From NCBI GenBank assembly GCA_963995505.1, contig OZ023198.1, positions 3,348,001 to 3,412,000 on the forward strand: DNA of 64,000 nt, written 5' to 3'. The notes beneath the pieces were generated by a model that was not told the origin of the DNA, made no database searches, and worked only from the letters and a program-made list of their open reading frames with translations. This document shows positions 1 to 10,678 of the stretch, piece after piece; the stretch's first letter is position 1; every line of letters begins with the position of its first letter. The stretch comes from Hypericum androsaemum (lineage: Eukaryota; Streptophyta; Magnoliopsida; Malpighiales; Hypericaceae). Both the position numbers and the translations under genes were made by a program.

Positions 1-627
1 AGAAGTTATGGCTCTCCAACCAAAACCTATTGACCGTCGTCGTTGGGTATGCCATTGACATAACTGGGCATGCCATTTGACATAATTGGACATGCCAATT
101 TATCGAACCTGTGCATGCCATTTGGCATAATCTAGCATGAAAATTTATCGAACTTGAACATTCCATTTGACATAAGACATCAAATGAGACGAAGACCCAG
201 AACATTCGGTTCATATTTGACAAAATCAAAAACCACTGAAATCAACAGCCAAAATGCCGTTGGGTTGAGGCGGGGTTTTGGTTTCTGGGATTTAGAGGAG
301 TTGAACGGCAGAGGAGAGTAGGCCATAAGGGTGACGACTCGGTGGAATTTGAAGTGGGACTAGATTTAAACATCAAACCCAGCCCCTGATTAACTGGATT
401 TGGAACTGGGACTCAAGTGGAACTCGAACTCAACGGAACTAGAATTGATTAACTCAGAGGAGAACTGGAATTGATTAACTCGATGGAACCGGAACTCAAG
501 CGGCATCGTCGACCGATGCCGATATCAAGATAGGTTGGGAAGATGAAACAGAGGGGAGAGAGAGGGTTTTTGTTTTTGTTTTTGTTTTTTTGCGAGGGCA
601 TAATTGTTATTTTTAAAATAAATTAAA
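1..627. other. Intergenic, no gene seen
   Basis: No reading frame resembling a known protein is visible. Positions 50-180 hold about three loose repeats built on a GCATGCCATTTGACATAA-like word. Positions 400-500 repeat GGAACT/GATTAACT words. A short (GTTTTT)n tract lies near 566-592. The stretch is AT-rich spacer. Confidence 0.6.
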
Positions 628-1529
628 GGGAAAAACTCATAAATCGTAAGTTTTGTCATAATGTACTAGAAAGTGCAGGCCATAGATAATTAGTCCCTAA
701 GTTTTAAAAATTGAACTTATTAGTCCTCTAGATTAATTTACATCTCAAATAAAATATCGCATTACCAAAATACCCTTACTTGCTTTAAAACTCTCAAATC
801 ACCCTAAAACACACAAACCTAGATTCCACGATAAAAAAAACCAAACACCTCATAAAAAATAAAATGAAATTAGGAACTCGCTCTCTCGCAATTGTCGGCC
901 TCTTCAAAATCATGATGTGGCAAAATCCAATGAGAAAAATCTACTCTAGGAATAGAGTACCGTCGGTAGCATCGCATGTACTATATTCATTTTCGACCTC
1001 ATAATACAATAGATTATGCCAGAAACCCAAATTTCAGCACATAAGAGCCAAAATTTGAACAAATACGGGGAGGCAAAACATTACAGTAAGAGGAAAATAA
1101 GCAGAGTCTAAGAAACAGAACCCACCAATCCCACAAAATGCAACCGCAAGCCCAAAAAAATAGCAGATCAAAGCCTAGTCATCACCCAAAATCAAGCAGC
1201 TCCGATCAAAGCAGAAGACCAAGGGTCATATTTCATCGACCTCGCGGCAATGAGACGAAAAACAGAACCAGAGTTGAAGCAGAGTCGAAAAACAGATCAA
1301 AGCACAAAAGGTCTCATCTTTGTTCATAAATCCAAACAATAAGTTTTTCATGTTTTTTATATGGTGGGTCTTTTTTTATTGTGAAGGTTATTTTGGTAAT
1401 CTCATGTAGCATTTGAGATGAAAATTGATTTAATGAGTTCGATTTCTCAAAACTCAGGGACTAATTAACTAATAACAGGACTTTTGAGTACATTATGTCA
1501 AAATGTAGGGACTTCTTAGTATTTTTCTC
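628..1529. mobile_element. Non-autonomous Mutator-like element (long TIRs)
   Basis: The two ends are long imperfect inverted repeats of about 150 bp. The left end begins GGGAAAAACTC and the reverse complement of the right end begins GAGAAAAATAC. Both arms then share TTTTGNCATAATGTACT, AATTAGTCCCT and TTACCAAAATA words. The flanks are TAAATTAAA (619-627) and GAAATTAAA (1530-1538), a 9-bp target-site duplication with one mismatch, as expected for Mutator-like elements. The interior of about 550 bp has no recognisable protein. It could be an unidentified captured fragment or element-specific sequence. No transposase is present, so it would need help in trans. Confidence 0.72.
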
Positions 1530-2281
1530 GAAATTAAATGTTGATGTTAATGAGAGACCCGAGAGTTCAATAAAGCAAACTAAAGGAACTAAAATTTTAA
1601 TTTCGAAACAACATGAACTAAAATACTAATTTAAGCAAGCTCCAAGGACTGGAACAATTTCCCATAAACTTATTTACCAAAAAACAATTAGCTATCTACT
1701 ATTACACTCGATTACAGAAAAAGCTAGCTAATAGGAATCTTCTTTTGTTGGGGTTTGCTTTTGGGATTTTTTGGATAAGAGGAACTTGGGTCGGGGTGGT
1801 TTGTAATGTAATTGACCCTCGGGTTTATCGCAATACGAATTTTCTTTTGTTCACGATATTCTGGGGTGTTCTTTTTCTTCTTACTTTTTTCATAGGATTT
1901 TATAGTAACAGAGTTTTTTTACTGAGGTCTATATACATCTATCTTTTATATATATATGAATATGAGATTATAACAAAATTTTACTTATAAAAAAGCTAGC
2001 TAATATTACACTGTCATAGTGTCCTAGTTAGGAATCATTTAGAAAAAAGTCATAGTTACCGAAACCCACGAAATTAGTTTTCTTGGTAAATATTGCTTCA
2101 TCAACAAGATGTTAATAGACATTTAGTATAGCGGCACAAAAATTGTACTAATTCAAAAAAATTCAGGATTCAAAAACTAACATTTTTACTTTAGAAAAAC
2201 CTACTTTTGACTTGTAAAAAAAGTGATGGCATTGAAGGAATTAGTGGCAATGAGATTGTATTTCGACCTATCTCTCCTAAA
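1530..2281. other. Intergenic, no gene seen
   Basis: AT-rich sequence with short open stretches only; none has recognisable protein similarity. The copia target-site duplication TTCCC begins at 2282. Confidence 0.6.
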
Positions 2282-2286
2282 TTCCC

Positions 2287-2869
2287 TGTTGGACTGGCCC
2301 ATTAGTCACCCATTATTGGGCAAAAATGGGTCCAAGCCCATTAGGCCCAAAAGTCATTGGGCTTTGGGGCCGACACATGGATGCCACGTGGCACGACACG
2401 CAGTCGACACGTGGACGCCACATGGCGTGACACGCGGCCGACACGCGAACGACACGTGGCAAAGCTAGTGAGTAGCTCCGCCACGTGGCAAAGCTAGTTG
2501 ATAACTTCACCACGTGGCGCCACGTGGATGACACGTGGCGCACATGTGTGAGCCGGATCTCTCTGTAAAAGGGAAAAATCACTGGTGATTAATTGGTACT
2601 TTTCCCATTCTGAGATATACACTTTATAGAGGTGTTTTCAGTTTAGTCCCTGTAGTTCTCAGATTTTGCAAAGCAAGAAAACTCGTAGAAATCGTTTACG
2701 TATCCGATCTGTTTGTGATCGTAAACCACCAGTGACAATATCTCGTTATCCGATCCTGTTTGAAGCACGCTACAACAAGTAAGTCTTGTTATTTATTAAA
2801 AAAAAATTTCATTAATTAAGAGGTAATTAACTCATGATTATTCGTTAATTATGGGCCGAATTCCCTTCA
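2287..2869 (+). repeat. 5' LTR of copia element A
   Basis: A 583-bp LTR beginning TGTTGGACTGG and ending CCCTTCA. It carries a dense array of CACGTG motifs upstream of the promoter region. Where the right LTR reads TATAAAAG, this LTR reads TGTAAAAG (2564-2571), so its core promoter is probably weakened. It is longer than the right LTR because of extra CGACACG-type repeats around 2400-2450. Confidence 0.92.
2385..2537 (+). promoter_or_regulatory. Array of seven G-box (CACGTG) motifs in LTR
   Basis: CACGTG hexamers lie at 2385, 2408, 2453, 2482, 2511, 2521 and 2532, mostly in CACGTGG context. G-box/ABRE sites of this kind are bound by plant bZIP and bHLH factors in ABA, stress and light responses; that is family knowledge, and binding here is inferred. 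The right LTR keeps five copies. All lie just upstream of the TATA position, where LTR enhancers normally sit. Confidence 0.75.
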
Positions 2870-2871
2870 AT

Positions 2872-2883
2872 TGGTATCAGAGC
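2872..2883 (+). other. Primer-binding site (tRNA-iMet type)
   Basis: TGGTATCAGAGC starts two bases after the left LTR end. It is complementary to the 3' end of plant initiator methionine tRNA, the usual copia primer. Confidence 0.9.
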
Positions 2884-3836
2884 TTGCTTATATATTGTTC
2901 TGGTTGTTAAATGATTTTTGAAATCAAGTTTAATTGTTTATATTTGGTTCAAAAATCGAGTTTAATTGTGATTTTTAATGAAAATTACAATCTGGTGTAC
3001 TTTATTGCAATCAATTTAAAACCAATGGAATTAAATTGAAATTTGTCCTACAACGCGGGCAAAATTCGCGCACGCGCAAAACCTTAAGGTACTAATCTAA
3101 AATTTGAACGCCGACGTGGCACCTGCGTGTCATGGACAATGGTGCTATTGTTGGAAACCTTCGGGACTAAATTGAAATTTTCCATTTCAATTCAATCCCG
3201 AGGAACCCTAATCGGGCGATTTTACCCCCAAATCGAATTCCGTCTATTTCGTTTGAAATCCGACGATTCCAACGCCAGAGATCGACGATAGTTGATTCTC
3301 CGGCGTGCCCTCGTCGTTCCGATACCAGTTTCGTAGAACGACGTCACCGGAATTGTTCGATCGAAGCTCAGAACTTCGCCGGCGACCGAAAGAGAGAAGA
3401 CAACGGCGAAGGAGAACGGCGGCACGACGGACTGTGCGACCGGTACGGTCGTGACCGGGAGGCCACGGCGAGTTAAACACGACCGGTGGCAGACGCTAAC
3501 TCGCCGCCGTGAGTGCGCTGTCGTTGGAGGCATTTTTTTGTCTCGTCGTCGGGGAGAGAGAAAGTGAAGGTAAAAATCTGCGAGGGGCAAAATCGTAATT
3601 TTATGATTTTTTTCTGAAATATTTATACCCCGGTTCGATTCAATTGTAACCGGATGAATTGGTTTGGTTCTTGGTTGGACCGAATTCGATTTTGGTCAAC
3701 TTTGACTTAAGTCAAAATTGGGCAGAATTTTATTTTTGTTGAATTTAATTAGATAAATTATTTTTAATTCAATAAAAATTCATTAAAATTAAAAAAAATA
3801 TAAGTTATTTTTTAGTTAAGTTTTTAAGATTATTAG

Positions 3837-6800
3837 ATTCGGGATGCTCTGAAAGAAAGATTCGGGAGGCTTTCAATCTCGAAGCTACGTGCTTTGACAT
3901 TAAGATTTGATACTTATAAGAAACGCCCTGATCATTCTATGCAAAAGCATCTCAGGGAAATGTCAAACATAATTGGTGAGCTGGTTGAGGCTGGTCACAG
4001 GCTAAGTAATGAGCAGCAAATCCAGGCTGTCATTCGTTCCCTACCTGTGAGCTGGGAACACATGAAAATGACACTTACCCATGCCGATAATGTTACGACA
4101 TTTGACGACATGGCCCGACACCTTGAGCTAGAAGAGGATCGTCTCCTAGCTATTATAGTACACCCTGAAGCCCACATGACTCAGTCTAGTGGTACAGGGA
4201 GTAAGAGAATAAGAAGTAAAAAGGGCAAGGGTAAGAAAAATAGAAACAAGAGCAAGGCTGAAAATTCTGGAACTAGTGAGAAAAGTTCCGGGAGAAAGAA
4301 AAAAAGAAAGTTTAACATCAAGAAAGTCAGATGTTACAACTTTCAAAGAAAAAGTCATTTCGCTAAAGATTGCATGGAAGAAAAGAAGGTACATCAAATT
4401 CACTCTCATGTGAGTAAATTATATGTATCTAGTACTGTTCTTCTATCTGAAACTCATCCTATGTGGGTGATTGATTCAGGAGCGACCGACCATGTAACAA
4501 AAGATCGTGAAGCTTTTGTTGATTTCCGACGGTTGCCGGTAGGAGCAAAATACATTTTTGTTGGTAACAACACACGAGTGGATGTTAAGGGTATGGGTAC
4601 ATGTAAATTGAACCTACGTCAAGGACGTGCCCTATTTCTACATGATGTGCTGTTTGCTCCAGAAATTTTTCGGAACTTAATTTCTGTTTCAGCCTCGATG
4701 GCTCTTGGCTTTCGATTGCTGTTTGAGAATAGTTATGTACAGTTGTTTTTAGAACATATTTTTTATGGATCTGGTTTTAAATTAGGTGGTTTCTTAATTA
4801 TGGATGTTGATCAGTTATCAAAATCTTATTTTTCCTTAGTCACTAATGTTCAAATGTCTCGAGAAGACGTTATTTTGTGGCATTCTAGATTGGGCCATAT
4901 TGGTCAAGATCGCATGAATCGTCTAGCTAAGGCAGGACTATTAGGTAATTTAGATAAAGCTATTTTACCCACATGCGAACGATGTCTAGAAGGAAAATTG
5001 ATAAGAAAATCATTTGGTAAAGGAACTAGAGCCACTTTTCCACTGCAGTTAATTCATTCTGATGTTTGTGGTCCAATGAATGTGAGGGCTAGACATGGAG
5101 CATATTACTTCATCACATTTATAGACGACTATAGTAAGTATGGTCAAGTCTATTTGATTTCTCACAAATCTGAAGCATTTAGTTGTTTCAAGATTTTTAT
5201 AAATTTTGCGAAGAATCAACATGATCGAAAGATTAAGGCCTTACGAACAGATCGTGGCCGTGAGTATCTTTCTGATGAATTTAATACTCTGTGCCAAGAA
5301 AAAGGAATTGAACATCAGTTGTCCATTCCTTATACACCTCAACAAAATGGGGTAGCAGAAAGAAGGAACAGAACCCTTCTTGACATGGTTAGATCTATGA
5401 TGGCTGAGAAAAATTTGCCTATATTATTTTATGGAGATGCGCTCCTTACCGCCGCTTATGTTCTCAACCAAGTCCCCTCTAAATCTGTCGCTACCACCCC
5501 TTACGAAATGTGGACAGGTCGAAAACCCGATCTAAGCTACTTAAGACCGTGGGGGTGTGCGTCTTATGTCCATTCTACCTCTAGTTCTTTCGGTAAATTA
5601 GGACTGAGAGGTAGAAAGAGTGTCTTTATAAGATATTCTGATGTATCAAAGGGATACATTTTCGTAGGTGAACTCAAAAATGGACAAGTAACAGAATTTG
5701 AATCACGAGATGTCACATTTTTGGAAAATATTTTTCTGAAATTGGGAGACGTAAGTAGTGATCTTACGTTATACGAAATTGACGAGGCAGAATCATCTGG
5801 ATCGCTCCAACCGAGTGGGAGAATTGTGGAGAAAAATCAAGTTTTTCCATCTCAAATCGATCCGGTAGTTCACAATCCTAGTGTCAATACATTTCCAAAT
5901 TCCAGTGGGAGTATGGATTATCCCTTTAGTGGGAGTACTATTCCTGGTTATGATGAATATATTAGAGATGTTTATCAAAATCGTGAACTTCGTAGAACCA
6001 AAAGAACTAGCATTCCACGCAAACGATTTGAGGTTGAATGTGCTGCTAATACTTTCTTGGCATCATTGAAAGATAACAATGGTCCAAGTGAGATTCTTTT
6101 GGCAATCCTACAAGATGAGAATGAACCCAAGAATGTTTCTGCTGCTCTATCATCTCCTGATAAAAATGAATGGATTAAAGCAATGGAAGAAGAGATGGCT
6201 TCGATGAAGAAAAACTATGTTTGGGAATTGGTTGATCTGCTTAGTGGACGTAGGGCAATTGGGAACAAGTGGGTTCTCAAGATTAAGCGTAAAGCAGATG
6301 GCTGTATCGAAAGGTATAAAGCTCGCTTAGTTGCCCAAGGATTCAAACAACAGGAAGGAATAGACTATGAGGAAACTTTCGCACCTGTTGTGAAATTTAC
6401 ATCCATTAGGATAATTCTGGCTATAGTGGCAAATTTAGACCTTGAACTACATCAAATGGATGTTAAGACTACTTTTCTCAATGGAGAATTGGATGAAGAA
6501 ATCTATATGATTCAGCCAGAGGGCTACATCCAAAAAGGCTGCGAACGTAAAGTTTGCAAATTGATGAAATCAATTTATGGCCTTAAACAGTCTTCTAGAC
6601 AATGGTACATTCGCTTTCATATCCATAAAGTAGTAGAGCGGTTTAATTATAATAATAGTAATCTCAAGTTTGTCTCGATTGCCAAAGGCCATCATCTCAA
6701 TAAAAATATGTGTTCTATAACAGCTCAACAGAAAAGAGATATGATAAAAATCCCTTATGCTAATGCAGTTGGTTGTCTGATGTACGTAATATTGTGTACA

Positions 6801-7418
6801 AGACCAGACATTTGCTATGCTGTCGGTATAGCTAGTAGATATCAGTCTAATCCAGGTCAAGCACATTGGAAAGCAGTTAAGGGAATTATGAAATACTTGA
6901 ATACGACTGCAGAATACTCACTGGTTTATCAAGGTCAAGACCTGATATTGAGAGGTTACTCCGATGCTGATTGGGGTGGTGATGTGGATGAGAATAAATC
7001 TACATCCGGATATATCTTCATTCTTGACGAAGGTGCTATATCATGGAGTAGCAAGAAACAAAAGTGTGTTTCTCTGTCAACTATGGAAGCTGAGTACGTT
7101 GCTTCTGCCGCAGCTGTACAAGAAGCAGTATGGTTGAAGAGATTTCTAAACCATTTATCCCTAACCAACTCAAAAGGACCAGTGAGCTTATTTTGTGATA
7201 ATCAAGCGTCAATAACTTTTGCTAAGGATCCTAGATACCATAGCAGAGCAAAGCATATTGGCATTAAGTATCACTTCGTTAGGGATATGATTGTACATAA
7301 GGAGGTCATCATAAAATATATGCCTACGCAAGATATGATAGCAGATCCTATGACTAAGGTTATATCCAGAGATGTGTTCGAAAAATACGTCAGATCCCTA
7401 GGTTTACGTAGACATTGA
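3837..7418 (+). CDS. Copia gag-pol polyprotein, 5'-truncated, RT block deleted
   Basis: One uninterrupted frame of about 1193 codons bounded upstream by a stop at 3834. Recognisable gag residues extend back to the stop, but the first ATG is at 3939, so the natural gag start is lost. In order: gag; a CCHC zinc knuckle at about 4333-4374, in which the second cysteine is phenylalanine (CYNF); an aspartic protease with DSGA near 4470; the GAG-pre-integrase HSRLGH motif; and an integrase core with D, D and E at about 5060, 5250 and 5357. The reverse transcriptase (RT) starts around 6240 and RNase H (DADWGG, EAEY, CDNQAS) ends at 7418. Between the WYIRFH and KVVERF segments (about 6620) the RT lacks the section that normally holds the YVDD catalytic motif, yet the frame stays open. 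The product could be made but should not reverse-transcribe. Confidence 0.88.
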   Translation: MRDALKERFGRLSISKLRALTLRFDTYKKRPDHSMQKHLREMSNIIGELVEAGHRLSNEQQIQAVIRSLPVSWEHMKMTLTHADNVTTFDDMARHLELEEDRLLAIIVHPEAHMTQSSGTGSKRIRSKKGKGKKNRNKSKAENSGTSEKSSGRKKKRKFNIKKVRCYNFQRKSHFAKDCMEEKKVHQIHSHVSKLYVSSTVLLSETHPMWVIDSGATDHVTKDREAFVDFRRLPVGAKYIFVGNNTRVDVKGMGTCKLNLRQGRALFLHDVLFAPEIFRNLISVSASMALGFRLLFENSYVQLFLEHIFYGSGFKLGGFLIMDVDQLSKSYFSLVTNVQMSREDVILWHSRLGHIGQDRMNRLAKAGLLGNLDKAILPTCERCLEGKLIRKSFGKGTRATFPLQLIHSDVCGPMNVRARHGAYYFITFIDDYSKYGQVYLISHKSEAFSCFKIFINFAKNQHDRKIKALRTDRGREYLSDEFNTLCQEKGIEHQLSIPYTPQQNGVAERRNRTLLDMVRSMMAEKNLPILFYGDALLTAAYVLNQVPSKSVATTPYEMWTGRKPDLSYLRPWGCASYVHSTSSSFGKLGLRGRKSVFIRYSDVSKGYIFVGELKNGQVTEFESRDVTFLENIFLKLGDVSSDLTLYEIDEAESSGSLQPSGRIVEKNQVFPSQIDPVVHNPSVNTFPNSSGSMDYPFSGSTIPGYDEYIRDVYQNRELRRTKRTSIPRKRFEVECAANTFLASLKDNNGPSEILLAILQDENEPKNVSAALSSPDKNEWIKAMEEEMASMKKNYVWELVDLLSGRRAIGNKWVLKIKRKADGCIERYKARLVAQGFKQQEGIDYEETFAPVVKFTSIRIILAIVANLDLELHQMDVKTTFLNGELDEEIYMIQPEGYIQKGCERKVCKLMKSIYGLKQSSRQWYIRFHIHKVVERFNYNNSNLKFVSIAKGHHLNKNMCSITAQQKRDMIKIPYANAVGCLMYVILCTRPDICYAVGIASRYQSNPGQAHWKAVKGIMKYLNTTAEYSLVYQGQDLILRGYSDADWGGDVDENKSTSGYIFILDEGAISWSSKKQKCVSLSTMEAEYVASAAAVQEAVWLKRFLNHLSLTNSKGPVSLFCDNQASITFAKDPRYHSRAKHIGIKYHFVRDMIVHKEVIIKYMPTQDMIADPMTKVISRDVFEKYVRSLGLRRH

Positions 7419-8487
7419 TATTTTTTGTTCATGTTATAAGAAATCAGTTGTTCAATATAACATGGTTGTTCTAATAATACGAATGTGTGAATGTTGTTTT
7501 GGGAAACATTTACCTGAGCATGTGAGACAGAAAAGTAACCCACTCACACGGGTGTTTACCTCAGTGGGAGTCAACGAGTTGATTCCTTGTTGAGATGAGG
7601 CAGTTTTATGAACATCATTACATCGAGTGCCTGTTCTAAAATTTTAATGATGTCTTGCTTAACTACAAGAGATGTTCTTGTTAAAGTGCGAGATTTTTGA
7701 TAATACATGCATCTGTTGCTGCATTGGATTTTTTTGTAAATCCAAATGATAAGGAATAAGTAGAACTTATCATTAATCTGTCTATATAGCCTAGAGCAGT
7801 TTTTAGTAAACTAAAGTCGTTGTTCAGTAAAACATCGAGACTGATGCTCTAGTATGATGTTTAATTATGAATTACATGCGCTCATTTTTTTTTAAATGAA
7901 TGAACATCATAGGACGTGGACTGTACCATGTTTGCTTTGTCGACCAATGGATGGAAAATCATTAAGTGATTTCTGTTTTCCTTGTGTGAGACCAATTCCG
8001 AAAAATATATTTTTTCAATACTCTATCCTCATGATCCTTAACGTATTTTAAAAATATGATTCTGTGCTGCTAGCTTGGAAAGTCTATAAAAAGGTCATGA
8101 TTCATTATTCGACCTGGCAAGACTGACTAGAAAAGCAGGCTTTATCATGATGGAAGAAATACTTATAAAGGAAAAGGTTCTTCATCGATCACATTCCTAA
8201 GTTTCGTTGTTCAATGGTGCGCACCTATTGTGTTGAAAGCAATACAATATTGAACACGATTAAATTATTTGAAATCACATATGCAAACAATGGAATATGA
8301 GATGAGACCTAGGATAAGACATACCTTACGTAATGAAAATGTCGAGATGCTATCATTCAAGTAGCCCGTGTGTGTGTGCGCTCTTGAGTTTAGCTACTTG
8401 TACTCGATGTATGCTGGTCGCACGAAATTTTTGCTAAACATAATCTGAGATATTGTTGATTATGATCAATAATGTGTGAGTGGGAGA
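7419..8487 (+). other. 3' untranslated part of copia element A
   Basis: About 1.07 kb between the polyprotein stop and the right LTR, with no coding similarity. It ends in a purine-rich tract directly before the LTR, the position of the plus-strand primer in LTR retrotransposons. Confidence 0.7.
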
Positions 8488-9024
8488 TGTTGGACTGGCC
8501 CATTAGTCACCCATTATTGGGCAAAAATGGGTCCAAGCCCATTAGGCCCAAAAGCCCAATGCTTTTGGGCCGACACGTGGATGCCATGTGGCACGACACG
8601 CGGACGCCACATGGCAAAGCTAGTGAGTAGCTCCGCCACGTGGCAAAGCTAGTTGATAGCTTCACCACGTGGCGCCACGTGGATGACACGTGGCGCACAT
8701 GTGTGAGCCGAATCTCCCTATAAAAGGGAAAAATCACTGGTGATTAATTGGTACTTTTCCCATTCTGAGATATACACTTCAGAGAGGTTTTTTCAGTTTA
8801 GTCCATGTAGTTCTCAGATTTTGCAAAGCAAGAAAACTCGTGGAAATTATTTACGTATCCGATCTGTTTGTGATCGTAAACCACCAGTGACAATATCTTG
8901 TTATCTGATCCTGTTTGAAGCACGCTACAACAAGTAAGTCTTGTTATTTATTAATGAATTTATTTCATTAATTAAGAAGTAATTAACTCATGATTATTCG
9001 TTAATTATGGCCGAATTCCCTTCA
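8488..9024 (+). repeat. 3' LTR of copia element A
   Basis: A 537-bp LTR beginning TGTTGGACTGG and ending CCCTTCA, followed by the duplicated TTCCC. It retains TATAAAAG at 8719-8726 and five CACGTG motifs. It lacks 46 bp of the G-box-rich section found in the left LTR, which suggests slippage or unequal exchange in that repeat array. Confidence 0.92.
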
Positions 9025-9666
9025 TTCCCAACCTAATCACCTTCGTTATTTCGACCAAATTCTCATATATAGTTTTTGCCGTAAAAACCAATAATTTTTT
9101 TTGAAAGGTAAAATCAACAATGTTTTATTAGCTTAATTAAAATCTGATTTGTTTGAATCATTATCAAGGAACAACGTTCGAACAGCTTTATAAGTCATAT
9201 CCAACACGGATCACCGGCTTTCTTATTTTTCCTCTATAGTTCCCCCCCTCCCAAAAATACCCCTCTCTCTCTCTCTCCCTACAATTTCTGAAATGTCGAG
9301 AGAGAAGCATGTTAAGGACAGGGAGAGAGAGAGAGAAGCTGTCGTGTTTCTAACGTTATTCCCAAAGAATACGACGTCGTCATGTACCGGGATATAACGG
9401 GGGAGGAGGAATACGACGTCGGAGGCGAGACGGGGATCGACCTGGACTACGAGTTCGACGCGCCCAGGTTCTACGATTTCACGCACGACGAGACGGTCGC
9501 CGAGGCTCATGACACCGAGGCTTGGTTCGGTACCGCCCCGGGGCACCCTCCTTCGCGTAAGCAACATATGTTGTTTTTTAGTTTGTCGAAAAGATAGAAT
9601 CCTGTGTTCCTTGTTACACAGGACTTATAACGTGAAAATTCATATGTTGATTGCCGTAATATTTTT

Positions 9667-9956
9667 TTTTATAGATGTCGAGAAATTAAAGAGGAAACGA
9701 TTGTGGGCTTATTTTCTATTCTATTCGGACTAACTTTTGGACTCCTAATTTGACCTAGATAGCTTACTTGATGTACAAGGGTTTGTCTCTATATAAAGGC
9801 ATGTTACCCTAAGGTTTTGTATGGCTTTGTGACTCGAAAACTCATCAATAAAAGTTCTCCTTTCTCCCCGTGGATGTAGGCATTATGCCGAACCACGTAA
9901 ACTCTTACGTCCGTGTTCTTTGCGTGTTTTGTTCTCTAGTTGCTGAATTCATAACA
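9667..9956 (+). repeat. 5' LTR of gag-only element, copy 1
   Basis: 290 bp, the same length as both LTRs of copy 2. Its first bases (TTTTATAGATG) differ from the family start TGTTAGAGATG by two changes. It contains CTATATAAAGG near 9790 as a probable TATA box and ends CATAACA. It sits in a poly-T tract, so the target-site duplication cannot be resolved. Confidence 0.83.
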
Positions 9957-9958
9957 AT

Positions 9959-9970
9959 TGGTATCAGAGC
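9959..9970 (+). other. Primer-binding site (tRNA-iMet type)
   Basis: TGGTATCAGAGC starts three bases after the LTR end. It is the same initiator tRNA primer site used by element A. Confidence 0.88.
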
Positions 9971-9982
9971 TTGGGTTGGAGG

Positions 9983-10630
9983 ATGACGGACGGCGCGAAG
10001 TTTGCTCTTGTGAAGTTCGATGGTTCTTCGAATTTTGGGTTATGGCAAAGGCATGTCAAGGATCTCCTCATGCAACAAGGGATGGTCATCGCGCTCTCAG
10101 AGAAGAAGCCCGAGAAGATTGAGGAGCAAGAGTGGAAGGAGATGGGGGCCAAGGCGGTGGCGATAATTCGCTTGTGCTTGGTGGATGATGTGAAGTATCA
10201 CGTCATGGATGAGGAGTCACCAGCTAAGGTATGGAAGAAATTAGAGGCAAGGTATATGTCTAAGTCTTTATCGAACAAGCTTTATCTTAAGCAAAGATTG
10301 TACGGGCTCAAGATGAAGGAGGGCTCAGATTTGAGCCAACACATTAACAGTTTCAGTCAACTTGTGAGCGACTTGAGAAAGGTTGATGTGAAGTTCGAGG
10401 AAGAAGATAAGGCATTGTTGTTGCTGAATTCTTTACCTGGCTCCTACGAAAATTTGGTTACAACTCTAACTTGGGGGAAGGAGTCCCTGGTGTTAGAAGA
10501 TATCACAAGTGCTCTGCTAGGATTTCATCAAAGAAAGAAAACTGGCGATGAACAAGCGGAAGGGCTGGTTGTGAGGGGTAGCCATAGTGATCGTAGTGGA
10601 GTAAAAGACGGGAAGGGATCCAAGTCGTAG
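9983..10630 (+). CDS. Copia-type gag, premature stop
   Basis: A 215-codon gag frame; the ATG at 9983 lies 12 bases after the primer site. It has the usual copia gag features: a KFDGSSNFGLWQRHVKDLL start, a SNKLYLKQRLYGLKM helix and a LLNSLPGSYENLV segment. The frame ends at a TAG just before the zinc knuckle; copy 2 has a cysteine codon there. The knuckle lies beyond the stop, and its last cysteine is tyrosine (KKDY). The frame is followed at once by the protease-like frame. Confidence 0.8.
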   Translation: MTDGAKFALVKFDGSSNFGLWQRHVKDLLMQQGMVIALSEKKPEKIEEQEWKEMGAKAVAIIRLCLVDDVKYHVMDEESPAKVWKKLEARYMSKSLSNKLYLKQRLYGLKMKEGSDLSQHINSFSQLVSDLRKVDVKFEEEDKALLLLNSLPGSYENLVTTLTWGKESLVLEDITSALLGFHQRKKTGDEQAEGLVVRGSHSDRSGVKDGKGSKS

Positions 10631-10678
10631 TCAAGGAGGTTCAAAGGAAATTGCTTCGAGTGCGGAGAAAAAGGGCAC

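Larger units (their letters stand above)
2287..9024 (+). mobile_element. Ty1/copia LTR retrotransposon, complete ends
   Basis: An LTR retrotransposon with two LTRs (2287-2869 and 8488-9024), each TG...CA, flanked by identical 5-bp duplications TTCCC at 2282-2286 and 9025-9029. The primer-binding site follows the left LTR by two bases, and a purine-rich tract (GAGTGGGAGA, about 8478-8487) precedes the right LTR. The order gag, protease, integrase, reverse transcriptase, RNase H inside 3837-7418 places it in Ty1/copia. About 960 bp of untranslated leader and about 1.07 kb of 3' untranslated sequence surround the frame. The LTRs have diverged: the left one is 46 bp longer and its TATA motif is changed. 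The gag start and part of the RT are missing, so this copy cannot be autonomous. Confidence 0.93.

Noticed and set aside
3222..3590. Minus-strand open frames in the copia leader
   Set aside because: No protein family resemblance; arginine-rich translation of GC-rich untranslated leader inside a plus-strand retrotransposon.
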